From Rhizophagus irregularis (lineage: Eukaryota; Glomeromycota; Glomeromycetes; Glomerales; Glomeraceae), in NCBI RefSeq assembly GCF_026210795.1, contig NC_089443.1, forward strand, positions 4,278,001-4,342,000: DNA of 64,000 bases. The letters are read 5' to 3'. A model generated the notes under the pieces. That model saw only the letters and a program-made list of their open reading frames with translations, ran no database searches and was not told the origin of the DNA. Every line of letters starts with the position of its first letter. The stretch's first letter is position 1. The translations under genes and the position numbers were made by a program. Shown here in pieces: positions 10,659 through 22,170 of this stretch.

Positions 10659-12611
10659 TTAAATTACATTATATGTATAATTAGATATTACTTCATCAAC
10701 AGGTTTCCATAAAATACGACGAAAACCAATTACTAAAATAACAAATCCTTTTAATTTATTAGGATTTGATTTAACTATTTTGACACGTTTATCAAATATT
10801 CCTGAACTAGAATAATCAACAACTCTTCCCTTTGAAATTGTATTCATATATGACTCCAGTTGACTTATACCACTGTTTAATACTTCACCTATAGTTGTCT
10901 GATTTGTTCTTTTATGTTCTTTGGACCAATATGTATATGGTCTTTTTAGTAAATCTTCTTCATTTTCCTTTTCAAGGATTTTATCTAAGTTTTCTAATTC
11001 ATTTGCACCATATTTAGCTTTTTGATTTTTTATTAAACCAACCAATGAAATATATTTTAATTCTAAGCTAATATAGTAAATATCACCTATTCCTTTCAAA
11101 ACAAAAATATCTGAATAACCAAAGCGACCTGATCCCTTTAACTTTTTGCCATCCATTACTAATGAAAGCTCTGGAATACGATATTTTAATGGTAGAAGAC
11201 TTTCAATAATTGCCTGAAGCATAGATTCATTTGCTGAAGATAAAGACATTTTTGATCTAGTTAATAGAAATGTCTTTAAAATTTCAATAAATGGTATAAT
11301 ATTACCTACAACAAGACTTTCATATGCTGAAGCAATAAGAAGTGCATCATTAATAACCTGTCTATATATTAAATTATTTTTATTTTGTTCTAAAATTTGA
11401 CATTGTTTCTTCCAGGATTTATCAGTATCATCAGTATCATCAGTATCAGTATCTCTTACTCTTTTCAGTTCTCTTGTTTGTCTATCATGAAGAATAATTT
11501 TTTCATTCCATTTTTCATTAAAAATAGATTCTAATATTCTACCTGAACAATATTCTTTACTTTTAATATCATTATATGTATAACAATTGCAAAATATTAA
11601 ACGAATATCTTTTTCAAATTCTTTTAAACTTGTATATTGATTATTTTCTAATTTTGAATTTATAGTAAATAGATCCATTGGATATTCTATAACTTTATTT
11701 TTAACATTTTCTTTAGCATATTTATAAAATAAATTAGCATAAGATTCATTTTCAAGTTCATGAAATATATCATAACAGAAGTTATTGATAAATGTTATAT
11801 TATTTTTAGATAAATCTAATTGTGGAGTTTCAGAAAGATTTTTAACAGAACTTTTACCTGTTTTTTTTGAAAGTAAAGATATGTCTGGTTGTAAAGTTTT
11901 AGAAAGTGATTTAACAGTGTTAAAATTATTTTCTTTTGATTGTAAAGTTTCAGAAAATTTATTTGGCTTTTTTGAAAGAGGTGTAATAGTAGTAAAAGTA
12001 TTTTCTTTTTCATATTCCTTAATAATTTTATGACTTTTTTTGTCATATTCTTTAATAATTTCTTGCCAAAATATTTTCAAATCTTTTTTACGTTGTGAGT
12101 ACTCTGTATTTACCTATTATAAGAAAGCAATTGTTAATGTATGCTAAATTTTTATTTAGTAGTAAAGAAGGTACATAGCCAGATCCTCCTCCAGAACTAG
12201 CAGACTTTACTAACAACAAAGTTAGGGCGCCTGGAATGAGAGCCCGGAGTGGTTACCGGGCGAACGAGACCAGTAATTCTCACACAGTGATCACGGTGAA
12301 TATATGGAGTTACCCACCCTTTGCAAAATAAAAACAAAACATACCTTTTTCTTTAATTCAGCAAAAGTATGTGAATCCAATAATTCTTTTGCATTATCCA
12401 AAAAGCGATTATTCCAAGTAATATTAAAGTTTTTCCATTTTTCTGATGTTAATGAAACATTAGTTGTTAATGAAGAATTAGTTAATTGAGTCAATGAAGC
12501 AATAATAGTATTTCGGTTATGTTTCAAAAATCCATGGTAAGAAAAATTTCTTGATTCATTTAAATAAGAAATAAGTTCTTCAAATCCAATATAATTCCCA
12601 GTTGTACTCAT
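10659..12611 (-). CDS. bromodomain protein with PD-(D/E)XK nuclease-like C-terminus, 573 aa
   Basis: There are two exons: 12611-12345 (89 codons) and 12113-10659, joined in phase 0 across a 231-bp intron (GTATGT donor, TAG acceptor). Residues ~198-291 look like a bromodomain: a PMDL turn, a NCYTYN segment whose last Asn (~270) would be the acetyl-lysine-contacting residue, and a closing helix. Residues ~400-450 carry a nuclease-type pattern: D424 in GYSDIF, then E440-x-K442 in SLELKY, with a later SQLESY segment that fits the Gln motif seen in several PD-(D/E)XK families. The linker is Lys/Ser-rich with an Asp-Thr repeat. The protein would act on chromatin if functional, but substrate and activity are unknown. 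It is the only intact member of five related copies within 9 kb. Family membership is inferred from motifs, not from a search. Confidence 0.75.
12114..12344 (-). repeat. conserved family intron with GC-richer core
   Basis: All four copies that retain it (A, B, C and D) have an intron of ~230 bp whose core is at least as well preserved as the exons. The core includes GGTAACCACTCC, a GCCTGG/CCAGGC hairpin, and a segment bounded by AGTAAAG and CTTTACT around TTCTGGAGGAGGA. The last segment also occurs, with changes, behind a GTGAGT donor-like site at 40433-40510. This may be an embedded repeat or a structured intronic element. It does not read as an exon in the intact gene. Confidence 0.55.
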
Positions 12612-14849
12612 GATTAGTTTGTTAATATATTGTAGAATTTATTAATTGTAGAATTGAATTTATGAAAAGCAAAAATTGGAAGAAAAATTAGACATCTTAA
12701 ATATGCAAAAAAATGATATGACTTGAACTTGATAAATTATTTGTCAATTTGACTTATTCTTACAAAAAATGACAAACTAAAAAAATCAGCTTATTATTTT
12801 TTGTAATAATAAATTAAAATGATAAAAGCTGATTCATTTTGTAATATTTATATTGTTATGTTTCATTGTAATACTATTTTTTTTTTAGTCATACAGTATC
12901 ATTAGTTAATTATCCAAATATGGCTTACATTAAATATGATTAATAATAAATGAATCATATGACTCATAAATCATTAAATTTACATATAAATGATGCATAT
13001 GTTCTCATTAATCTTACTCATTATTACGACTTAGGTATATAATAGATGTAGTAACTTCTACAAATAAATTACAATAAAGTCGTAATATTTGTAATTTAAA
13101 TTTAGTATCATATTAAATCATATAGCATAATATCAAATAAATTGTTAGTAATTTTATGAAATATTATCGAAATTAATTTGATAGAAATTCGAGATGCGAT
13201 CTTTGAGAGTCATGTGATAAACGAATCACGAAATGAGATAATTTTGGTAATATTGACCAATTACTGATGCATATCAACTGATATATATCTAAAAAAGCCG
13301 TATTGATAGAATATTAATAGTTACAAAGTATAACAAAATTATTACGTCAAATAATGTAAAATCTTGTCAGGATTGTGAGCGTCGGAAAGAAAGAAGTTTT
13401 ATATGATTAATAATTAAATAAAAGATTAAAAAAAGTCAATTATGTTTCATAAATTTAATTATTCAATTATATTAATAAGAAAGTTTTTTAAAAATGAATA
13501 TTTTGAGACCGAATTATTGTTTTTTAATTACGGCTAATAATAAAAATATTTTCTTAGTTAAAGAATTAATGATACTCCCTTTGTTTTTGATATTGTATCA
13601 CTTAAATTACTGTCTTCTGAAATAGAATTATATACAAATAAACCTTTACTATGATATGAACATATCACTGTTTAAATGATTAAAACAATGTTGGCACGAA
13701 ATTAAAAAAATAATTGCAATAGAACTAATATATTTTAATTATTTTTATATTCTTTATTATCACTAAACAATATTTAAAGGAAGTAATCTGTGGCGTATGA
13801 TTTTGTCCGACTTATAAAAATGATTATAATTTTGAATTGTACGTCATATACATTATTTAATATTAGTTCAAATTATTTCTTATAAATTGTCTCTAATGGC
13901 TTTAATGTGTGTGTGTTAGATGCTCACTTGGGCACCCCCAACGTGCTAATACTTTGTAGATGTTAAAATTTCTTCACTGTTTCTAATTTTCGAGTAGTGC
14001 TTTAATATGACACCTAGTACATAATTCATTTAAATTACTTTATTAATTTCTAGGAAATTATTAATAATTCATATCTTGGATAATGTAATTGCATCTTATA
14101 CGATTTGAATCTTCCGAAGCATGTATGATAATGTAAATTTACGAATGACGAATAATAACTATAAAGAACTAAATTATTAATAATTAATGTATTAACATTA
14201 TAAAGTTAATGGAGTTATGTCAGTTAGATTCATGATATTAAAATATATTTATTAAAAAAATCAATTTGTGATATTTCTTTGGTCAATAAATATTATTTGC
14301 TTATTATTTGCAATGGAATTATTTTAATAAATATCTCAATCTGATAATAAAATCATAATTTGATAGAATTTTGCAGAATACAAATATTGGAATTTTAAAT
14401 TGGTATAAATAATAATGTTATTCCATTCTTAAATAAAATATCTTTTGGATTCGTTTAGAAGACAAGAAATTAAAAGTATTATAATAATAATTTAATAATT
14501 TTGAATTTTCAATAATACTTATTAAAATATTTTTCTAAAATCCTTGCAGAACTTCATATCAAAGTCGATAACTAATAGGCATAGCCTAAATATTCAAAAT
14601 ATTATTAAGACGACCAGCAAGCAGTTAAGCCATTTTTTGTTTTATTTAATACAATAATTTAATAGTCTTGTTTTCTTATTTCACTAAAGTAACTAGGACC
14701 ATTATATAAAGATAAACAATTTATGCATACTATGTCAAATCTAAAACTAATTTAAAATTAACAATATAATGAATAAAATAAACGTTAATATAATTTTTGA
14801 AGTATGATAAAAAAAGTGATATAAAAATATAAATAAAAATTAAGTCCTG
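12612..14849. other. intergenic DNA between duplication and P450 gene
   Basis: Up to ~12900 this is the family 5' flank (outer end of arm 2). Beyond that no ORF, RNA gene or inverted-repeat element is recognised. The last ~300 bases would be the 3' flank of the P450 gene, which is on the minus strand. Confidence 0.5.
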
Positions 14850-16932
14850 TTAAACCCCAACTTTAGTAACATTTAATCCAAGATATGGACTAGGCTTATT
14901 ATTAGTAAGACTTCTTGCATCAAAGTTAAATCCTTCAATTGGTTGAAAAACAAAATTCCTAATTAACATACCTAACAATATCTTGAATTCAGTTAAAGCT
15001 AATTTATTGCCTATACAAGATCTTGTACCAGTATGGAAAGGTAAATAATTTAGATTGGTCACATTTTTAGTTATTGAAGGATTTAACCACCTTTTTGGAT
15101 CAAAATCATTAGCTGTTGGGCCCCAGATTTCAGGTGATTTATGAAGTGCCGAAACGTTCAACATTATTCTGGTATTCTATTTATAAATAACAATAAATAA
15201 TAAATTGAAATAACAAATAATATATATATATAAAATTACAAATATACCTTCGGAATTAAATATTCTCCGAAAACTTTATCTTCAACATTAGTTCGACTAA
15301 TAATCGGTACTAAAATAAAAATTATTGAGTTAATAAGTTAATTTTATAAATATACTAAGTTGTATAAAAAAAATTATACCAGGAGAATGTAATCTTAAGG
15401 TTTCTTTAATTATGCAATTCAAATATTCCAAAGAATTAATTTCATCAAATGTAGGGTTGAATTTTGATTTATCAGGAAAAGCTTTAACCAATTCTTCACG
15501 CAATAAGTCTTGCTCATGTGGATATTTTGTAAGTAAATACAATGCCCAACAAGTTGAAGCACTCGTGGTTTCATGTCCTGCTATTAGAAATGTCATAATC
15601 TGTAATAATAACGAAAACAATGTATATTTTAGAAAAAATGAAATAATACAAATAATTTAGCAGTATTTTAATTACCTGATATTGTAATACTTCATCAGTC
15701 ATTTTCTCTTCAGCAGGTAATGTTTTATTAATATTGATTAACAAAGATAATAGATCCTTGCTTTTCAATTCTCCTTTTTTCGCTTCGTTATATTTTTCTT
15801 CCATCAATTTCTTTGACACCCGGTGAATAACCGAACACGCATTGTTAAATTTTCTATTTTCATCTATTGGAATTTTTCTAACAAGCGGGATATAACTCGA
15901 TAATATACTGACGAAAATACGTAAGACAGGATTCGTTTTATTATTAAAAAGAGAAGCATAAGCATCCGCCAAATCGTTTGAAGATGTTAATGAATTAAAT
16001 TCGTAATTAAATCCTAAATAAACAATAAATAAACAAATGAAATTATTAAACGCTTATAAATATGGGCACTTTTAATATGTTATGGTTACGACACGGCTGA
16101 AAAATTATATACGTAATTGCTTAATGCCATAACCATAAAAAAATCATATGTAAAAACTCCGACGTCGTCATAATTGTAACCACTTCAACAAAATTCATAT
16201 TTTTCTTACCGACTGAGCCAATAACATCTAAGGTAGTTTTTGAGATATAAGGTGTAAGATTAATGTTAGAATCTTCTTTTATTTTATCTTCTATTAACTC
16301 TTTTAAGGTGGAAACCACTCGAATGAATGTTGGAACCATTTCCTGAATTGAAAAAAAATACGATTTATTAAATTAGTTTGATTATTAATTTCATTTTCTA
16401 CCAATGAAATATAATTACTTTGATGTTATTGTGAGTGAAAGCTGGATTCATCATTTTTCTTTGTCTTTTATGTTCTTCACCTTCCGCAAGTACAAGACCT
16501 CTACCAACAATTTTAGCAAAATCAGCCGACATATCATGAGGTTTAACAAAGTCGTAAACATGATTTAATGTGATATCTTGGATTATTTTTGTATCTGAGA
16601 CGAAAACATCTGGGCGATTAAATATTCCATAGAATTTTACAATATTCCCATATTGTTGCATCCACTTGACATGTGGTTCCTATAAAAGATATGCATGATG
16701 CATATAAATAAAAGATAGTATATGAGGAGTAGATAAAATACTAATTAAAATATAAATAATATACCTCTTCCTTAAAAAATGATTTAAAATTTCCAAGAAA
16801 TATATTTTCAGATGGTGGACCAGGAATTTTTCTCAAAGGGGAAATATAAAATGGCCAAATAATTAATTTATAAGTAACCCATCCTATAAGTCCTAACACA
16901 AAAAAGCCAACTAGAGAAGATAAATTAATCAT
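14850..16932 (-). CDS. cytochrome P450 monooxygenase, 502 aa
   Basis: Seven exons join in frame on the minus strand: 16932-16765, 16679-16419, 16342-16210, 16013-15676, 15599-15380, 15309-15248 and 15176-14850. The N-terminus has a membrane anchor (residues ~5-28) followed by the Pro-rich hinge KIPGPP. The I-helix motif AGHETT is in exon 5, the K-helix ExxR (KETLRL) near its end, the PERF-like FDPKRW in exon 7, and the haem loop FHTGTRSCIG with its Cys ligand near the C-terminus. All landmarks of a functional class II microsomal P450 are present and the length is typical. It would oxidise a lipid, sterol or xenobiotic substrate at the ER using a separate reductase. The substrate cannot be told from sequence. 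No gene cluster surrounds it. Confidence 0.93.
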
Positions 16933-18434
16933 TTTTTTCGTTTTTTTTTTTTTTTTTTTTTGAGAAATTTGGTTATAAATTTATAAATGAAAATCACGGT
17001 TTTCGGCGACTTAATTACCGTTGTTTACCCGTTGTTTACCCGTTGTTTAGTCCTTAAAGAAAAATTTAAAAATGTTTCGATGTTTAATTGGGCAAAAAGG
17101 ACAAATAATCGTCATTTACTGTATTTACGGTAATTCAAAGTTTAATTTGTTTATCTCCCTCATATTTCACAAATCTTAAATGTTGATCCGTGTTTTCATT
17201 TCCGTAAAATGTAGTGTAAATTACAATTGCCGATCATACCGCAGTACCGGTCATACGACTTACATTACGCGTGTCACACTTTCCTTATTAACTCAGATGT
17301 TTGGTAACCGTAAATTGTATCTGGTTAGTGTCCGGATTAAAAAAATCCGTTACCGTTAAAAATCATATGCGGATAACCCACCAAAAATTTTTTTTTGTAA
17401 GCTCTGGCTCAATCAGTCATTTTTGACGGATGCTTAACATTGGCTTGTACCCTGAAAAGCAAGTGATCTGCATTTTTTACAGTGTTCGTTTCGAAAACTT
17501 TTATTTAAAAAAAAAAATTTATTTTGTAGGACTCCGGCTATGGTTTGGATACTGGATTCTCATGTAAGTTTCGAAAAATTTTATTATAGTTTTTTTATAG
17601 ATACGGGTTAGTAATAAAGGTAAATTCTAATTTTAGTGATAGCATCATACCGTTTCTGCTGGAATTACGATTAATTTTATTAGATAACGTTGAGTCAAAA
17701 AAATCTTTAACCTGATACCAGATATCTGCTAACATAGCCGGTTAGGACAAACTCATTATTCGGCAAATAATTTGAAATGGCAATTTAATATTTTGTATTA
17801 AGTCGTTAGATTTTTTTTTGTTTTAAAACGGGCATGTATTTCATAATAGATCAATATAAAATTATTATTAGAAATAAATTAATGCAATAAAGATACATCT
17901 TTTACATTTAATGAAAAATTCAAAATTGCAAAATCAATAAACTTTATGAATTTAACAAGGCGTTTTAAGGCTATCAAACAAGTATGTTCCTTGGTTTATT
18001 TTTTATATTATTAAAAAAAGAAAAGTTTTAAGATAAAATATACTATTTTAAAGAACACATTAATAATGACCAAATGACAAAGGATTCGATCATTTGGAAT
18101 TTTGCATTTTGGTCAATATGAAAAATGGTCAGATGATCAACCCATTTCTCTGAATATATTCTAAGTAGTCAAATATATAAAAATATAAAATGTGTAATTA
18201 TTTTGACATACCATTTTTTTCTTGTATTTTCTGATTTCCATTTAGTAAATAATAATTATTACATATCAACAATTAATCGAAATATTTTTTAAAAGTTTAT
18301 AATCGATTACAAACTTGTTTATGCAAAATAAAAATAATAATATTATAAAATATTATAAATCGAATTTAATTAGCAAAATAGTTTGAACTAATAGCATATA
18401 CTGTCAAATCTTTTAAATCATTTGTCTAATTAAT
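16933..18434. other. intergenic DNA with short tandem repeats
   Basis: The P450 promoter side has a poly-T/A run next to the ATG and a threefold CCGTTGTTTAC tandem repeat near 17020-17050. At 17315-17440 lies the second copy of the dispersed repeat also seen at 1690-1800. No coding region is visible. Confidence 0.55.
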
Positions 18435-19886
18435 CTATCGACATAATATTTGTTGAACTTTATTATAATAATTATGACTAAATTCAGCATCCTCGAAATT
18501 TGTAACTTTAAATTTTTTAATAACACCCAATTTAATATATTTATCAATTAATTTCGTGTTTTCAACATTTTTATCTAAACTTTTGTAATCAAGATTAACA
18601 ATGATTAATGATAGCGATTTTCGGGATACACAATTTTTCCAATATATTAAAAAGGATTCAAACTCTTCTGGAAGTAAACTTGATCGTACATCAGACTCAT
18701 AAGATAATATAATTTCACATAAATTATCATGTGAAAATTTCATAACCATTTTCAATGCTTCCTTTTCACTTAAATGTCTACTTCCACACCAAAGTTTAAT
18801 ACTTTCTAGACACTGACAATTATTAAAAACCAATTTTAATGTATCTAATTCATTATATTTAAATCCAGTAGAAAGTTTTCTAATTTTTGTACAAAAATTA
18901 GCTATGGATAAATTTATTGAATTATCATTATAACCTTTACTATCACTAATATAAATTTCTTTTAAATGTTTTCCATTAATTTCTAAAAATTTTATTAAAA
19001 ACTTATATGGATATGGAATTTTTAAAATTTGCAATTGTGGAAAATTAAAATTTTCTAATTTTTCATAATCTTTTAAATCATTAAAATTATTTACTGAGAA
19101 TTCGAGTTCTTGTAAATTTTTGAAATTGGTAATAAATAATAATGGAGTATCTTTATTAAAACGTAATTTGATTAAAGTACTATCAGAAAGATTTTCTGTT
19201 AAAGAAGGAATTATATATGACAGATTGTCACCATTATAAAATTTTGTTATACTTAAATATTTCAAATTTTGTTGAACAGAAATTAAATCTGTTAATCCAT
19301 TCATTGTAGTTTCTTTAAATATTATATTTAATGATGATATATTATGACAAATTTTTGATAATTGATAAAAAAAATCAGGAAAAACATTTGAACAATGTAA
19401 TTCTGAAAGATTCCTCAAACAATCTTTCGCTCCAGAATATGAAGTTAAAGTTATATTCGAAAAATCAAAAAAATATAATTCTTTTAAAGAAGTAATTTGT
19501 TCCATAAACATTTTAAATAATTCCTCTGATAATATACACACATTATTGCATGAAGTTAAAAGTTTAGGTCTTAAAAGAAATGTATAATGAACATATTCAA
19601 TTGATAAAACTTTACAAAACGCTGTATAATTAAACATTGGAGGCTTTGAAATTGGAGTTAAAATAATAATTTTATTCTTATACAAAATTTCTTTTGACTT
19701 GCTTGGAAGACAAGCAATTAAAGTATCAAAGGTCGAATCACTATAATTCCAACTATTTCTCCATAAAATTCTCACGGAAACTTTACACCAAAGACGATTA
19801 ACTAATAAGCATGAATGTAAACTAGTTATATCATCTCCTAAATATTCGAAAATTTCGTTAAGGCAATCATCAAAAAGTTGAGACAT
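18435..19886 (-). CDS. F-box protein with leucine-rich repeats, 483 aa
   Basis: This is one uninterrupted frame. Residues ~1-45 fit an F-box (LFDDCLNEIFEYL, then SLHSCLLVNRLWC and a Trp-containing end), which would bind Skp1 in an SCF ubiquitin ligase. The remaining ~430 residues contain irregular Leu/Ile/Asn-rich repeats of ~25 residues, typical of the substrate-recognition part in this family. There is no signal peptide. Rhizophagus genomes carry hundreds of such single-exon F-box/LRR genes. The target protein is unknown. A second, broken F-box gene lies at 33126-33780. Confidence 0.85.
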   Translation of the reverse strand: MSQLFDDCLNEIFEYLGDDITSLHSCLLVNRLWCKVSVRILWRNSWNYSDSTFDTLIACLPSKSKEILYKNKIIILTPISKPPMFNYTAFCKVLSIEYVHYTFLLRPKLLTSCNNVCILSEELFKMFMEQITSLKELYFFDFSNITLTSYSGAKDCLRNLSELHCSNVFPDFFYQLSKICHNISSLNIIFKETTMNGLTDLISVQQNLKYLSITKFYNGDNLSYIIPSLTENLSDSTLIKLRFNKDTPLLFITNFKNLQELEFSVNNFNDLKDYEKLENFNFPQLQILKIPYPYKFLIKFLEINGKHLKEIYISDSKGYNDNSINLSIANFCTKIRKLSTGFKYNELDTLKLVFNNCQCLESIKLWCGSRHLSEKEALKMVMKFSHDNLCEIILSYESDVRSSLLPEEFESFLIYWKNCVSRKSLSLIIVNLDYKSLDKNVENTKLIDKYIKLGVIKKFKVTNFEDAEFSHNYYNKVQQILCR

Positions 19887-20530
19887 GTTTATTTGATTTT
19901 AAGTTTGCAGGCTGAAACTTGAAGTTTATATAGTGATTCAATGAGACTATCACTACTATTTGCGGTTAGTTTAGCAATTACATACGTGCTTAACTTCCTC
20001 CACGTTAATCATAAATTAATTGGTCATACATTGAAGTAATAATTAGTATCAAATAGTTATGATCTTATATTACTTGTATAGCAATTTCAAGCTGCAATTA
20101 TTATGTCATATGTAAGATAGATTTGTGTCATAATGTTTTTAGCTGAGATATAATGATTAGATTTATGATGTATATTACATGGTGATGGGTAATTTAAAAC
20201 TGATTTAGAACATTTAAATATGAAAAAATTATATTAGAATGAAGTTTTATAATAATGATCAGTTTTGTGTGCCCTTTTAAATCCTAAAATTATATGTAAA
20301 TAACATGTCGGTTAAAGAACTTAAAAAATTTCGATGAAATAAGAATTATTTAATCATGATAATAAATCTTAAAAGTTTCAAAAATCAGAATCAAGTTATC
20401 TTATAATATCTTAACTAAAATTACATCAATATTACTATTTGTGAAGCATAAGCATAAGAAGCTTTATTGCCATTATACATAGTTTAATGCACAATGATAT
20501 TTTCTATGATTGATCCTAACTTAAAACATT
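19887..20530. other. intergenic DNA
   Basis: AT-rich spacer holding the promoter side of the F-box gene and the 3' flank of the CRN-like gene. Nothing else is recognised. Confidence 0.5.
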
Positions 20531-21457
20531 TTATACTATTTTTCTTTTTGCGATTTTTTTGTTCCCTTCATTTTTTTGATACCTCTTTTTACTTGTTATA
20601 TTACTACTATAATCAATCTTTACTGTTTGTGATGTTTGTGATGGAATACTATAATATCTTGTAACAAAACCTTGTTTTTCACAATTTTGGGTGGGTCTAT
20701 CATTAGCAATGCCTTTAGATACATCTTCCTTATTAATGAAATTTACATCTTCTTCAACTTTGGTGCCTTCTGGTAGCAAAATTATAACATAAATGATAAG
20801 AATTAATGTAGTAATGAGAACAGCATAAGCTATGAAATAATTTCATAAAAACTTACCAGTAGCAGCAGGTGGTTCAATGATAATATGAATACATTCCTTT
20901 TCAAGTGAATAATTAAAGATCTTTCCAACTTCTTCTGTTGCATTTTCTATTTTCTCACCAAGTAACACTTCTTCAACAGCAGAATTATATGGTATAAAAG
21001 TTTCTAGTCTCTCAAACTTTGATTTATCATTAGCAGAGACATTTACTTTCCATAATGTAAGGTTCTTAGCATCAATACCAGCAAAATCATCAGGAATTTC
21101 ATCCTTGATAACCTTTTTGAGATCGCTGACATCTTTATCCTTATTAATAATAACTTTAAAGGCTTTATCAGGCTTCTCACCTTTGATTAAACAGAAAAGC
21201 ATAATTAATGATGTTGAAGTAGCATTATTCATATGTAAAGAGTCATTAGTAAATTGATAACAAAAGTTGCCAGTAAAGTGAATATCATGCTTATCAGAGA
21301 TATTAATAAAGTGAATATAATGAAGTATTTGAATATGTTTGCATTTTTGTTCATAGATACTGCCAGCTATGACTGATGAATCTGTTTCTACTTTTGAAGA
21401 ACACTGGGCTAATTTGGATTTCTTTTTTTTTGTCATAATGTCTAAAGGATTGTTCAT
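20531..21457 (-). CDS. short Crinkler (CRN)-like protein
   Basis: Two exons: 21457-20857 and 20769-20531, joined across an 88-bp GTAAGT-AG intron. The segment from about residue 86 (MLFCLIKGEKPDKAFKV) to about 170 matches the ubiquitin-like N-terminal domain of CRN proteins, including the LWKV stretch. Most CRNs begin at this Met, so 21202 is a plausible alternative start; the upstream 85 codons are open but unlike the family. The C-terminus ends in a Lys/Arg-rich tail that could act as a nuclear signal. There is no C-terminal effector or enzymatic domain and no signal peptide, so this is a truncated or minimal CRN. Role unknown; in other lineages CRNs act in host or competitor nuclei. Confidence 0.7.
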
Positions 21458-22170
21458 AAAAAATGATTATCAATATGTGATTTATAATAATCTCATATAT
21501 ATATATACATATATATAGTCTGATAGTCATATGATAGGAAAATGTATGATATGATATTATGTTAAAATTAGTTAATGATTGTAAAAAAAATAATGAAAAA
21601 AGTTTTTACATAGTTAGAATAAAATTATTTATATTAGCTTTGTCAGTATTATTGTATGCATTTTTATCTTTTTTATTGTCTTTCATCAATATTTAGCAAA
21701 GTAAAAATTGGTTGTAAAAAGCTGTATTATCAAATTAAAGAAATTCCAAAAAAAGCATAATTTAATGTCCCCAAGAACTGTGACACTTTGAATTCATAAG
21801 TAATGTCATACTCAAATAAAAAAGAATAAATAACTTTGCCTCTATATATATATAATTTATAATTAAGATTATTGCAATTATATTTTTGTTAGATTATATA
21901 TCAAAGGTAAAAATTATAATAATATAAACATAATCCTAGCATTTACAAGAAAACATCATGTTTTGAAAAAAATATTAAATATTTATTTTAAGTTCTAGAT
22001 CAATACATGTGAGTTAGGGCTTGCAATGATTCTTCTCTTTTATCATTCTTCCAATATTTTTTATTAATTTAGCCAGTACTCTATATTAATAAAAATTCAT
22101 TTAAAAAACAAAGTTTTGCTTTATACGTTTATATCTTTTGATCAAGATTTGTTAGTATATAATTTAGCGA
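21458..22170. other. intergenic DNA
   Basis: This is promoter-side DNA of the CRN-like gene with an AT dinucleotide run near 21496-21520. No other feature is recognised. Confidence 0.5.
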
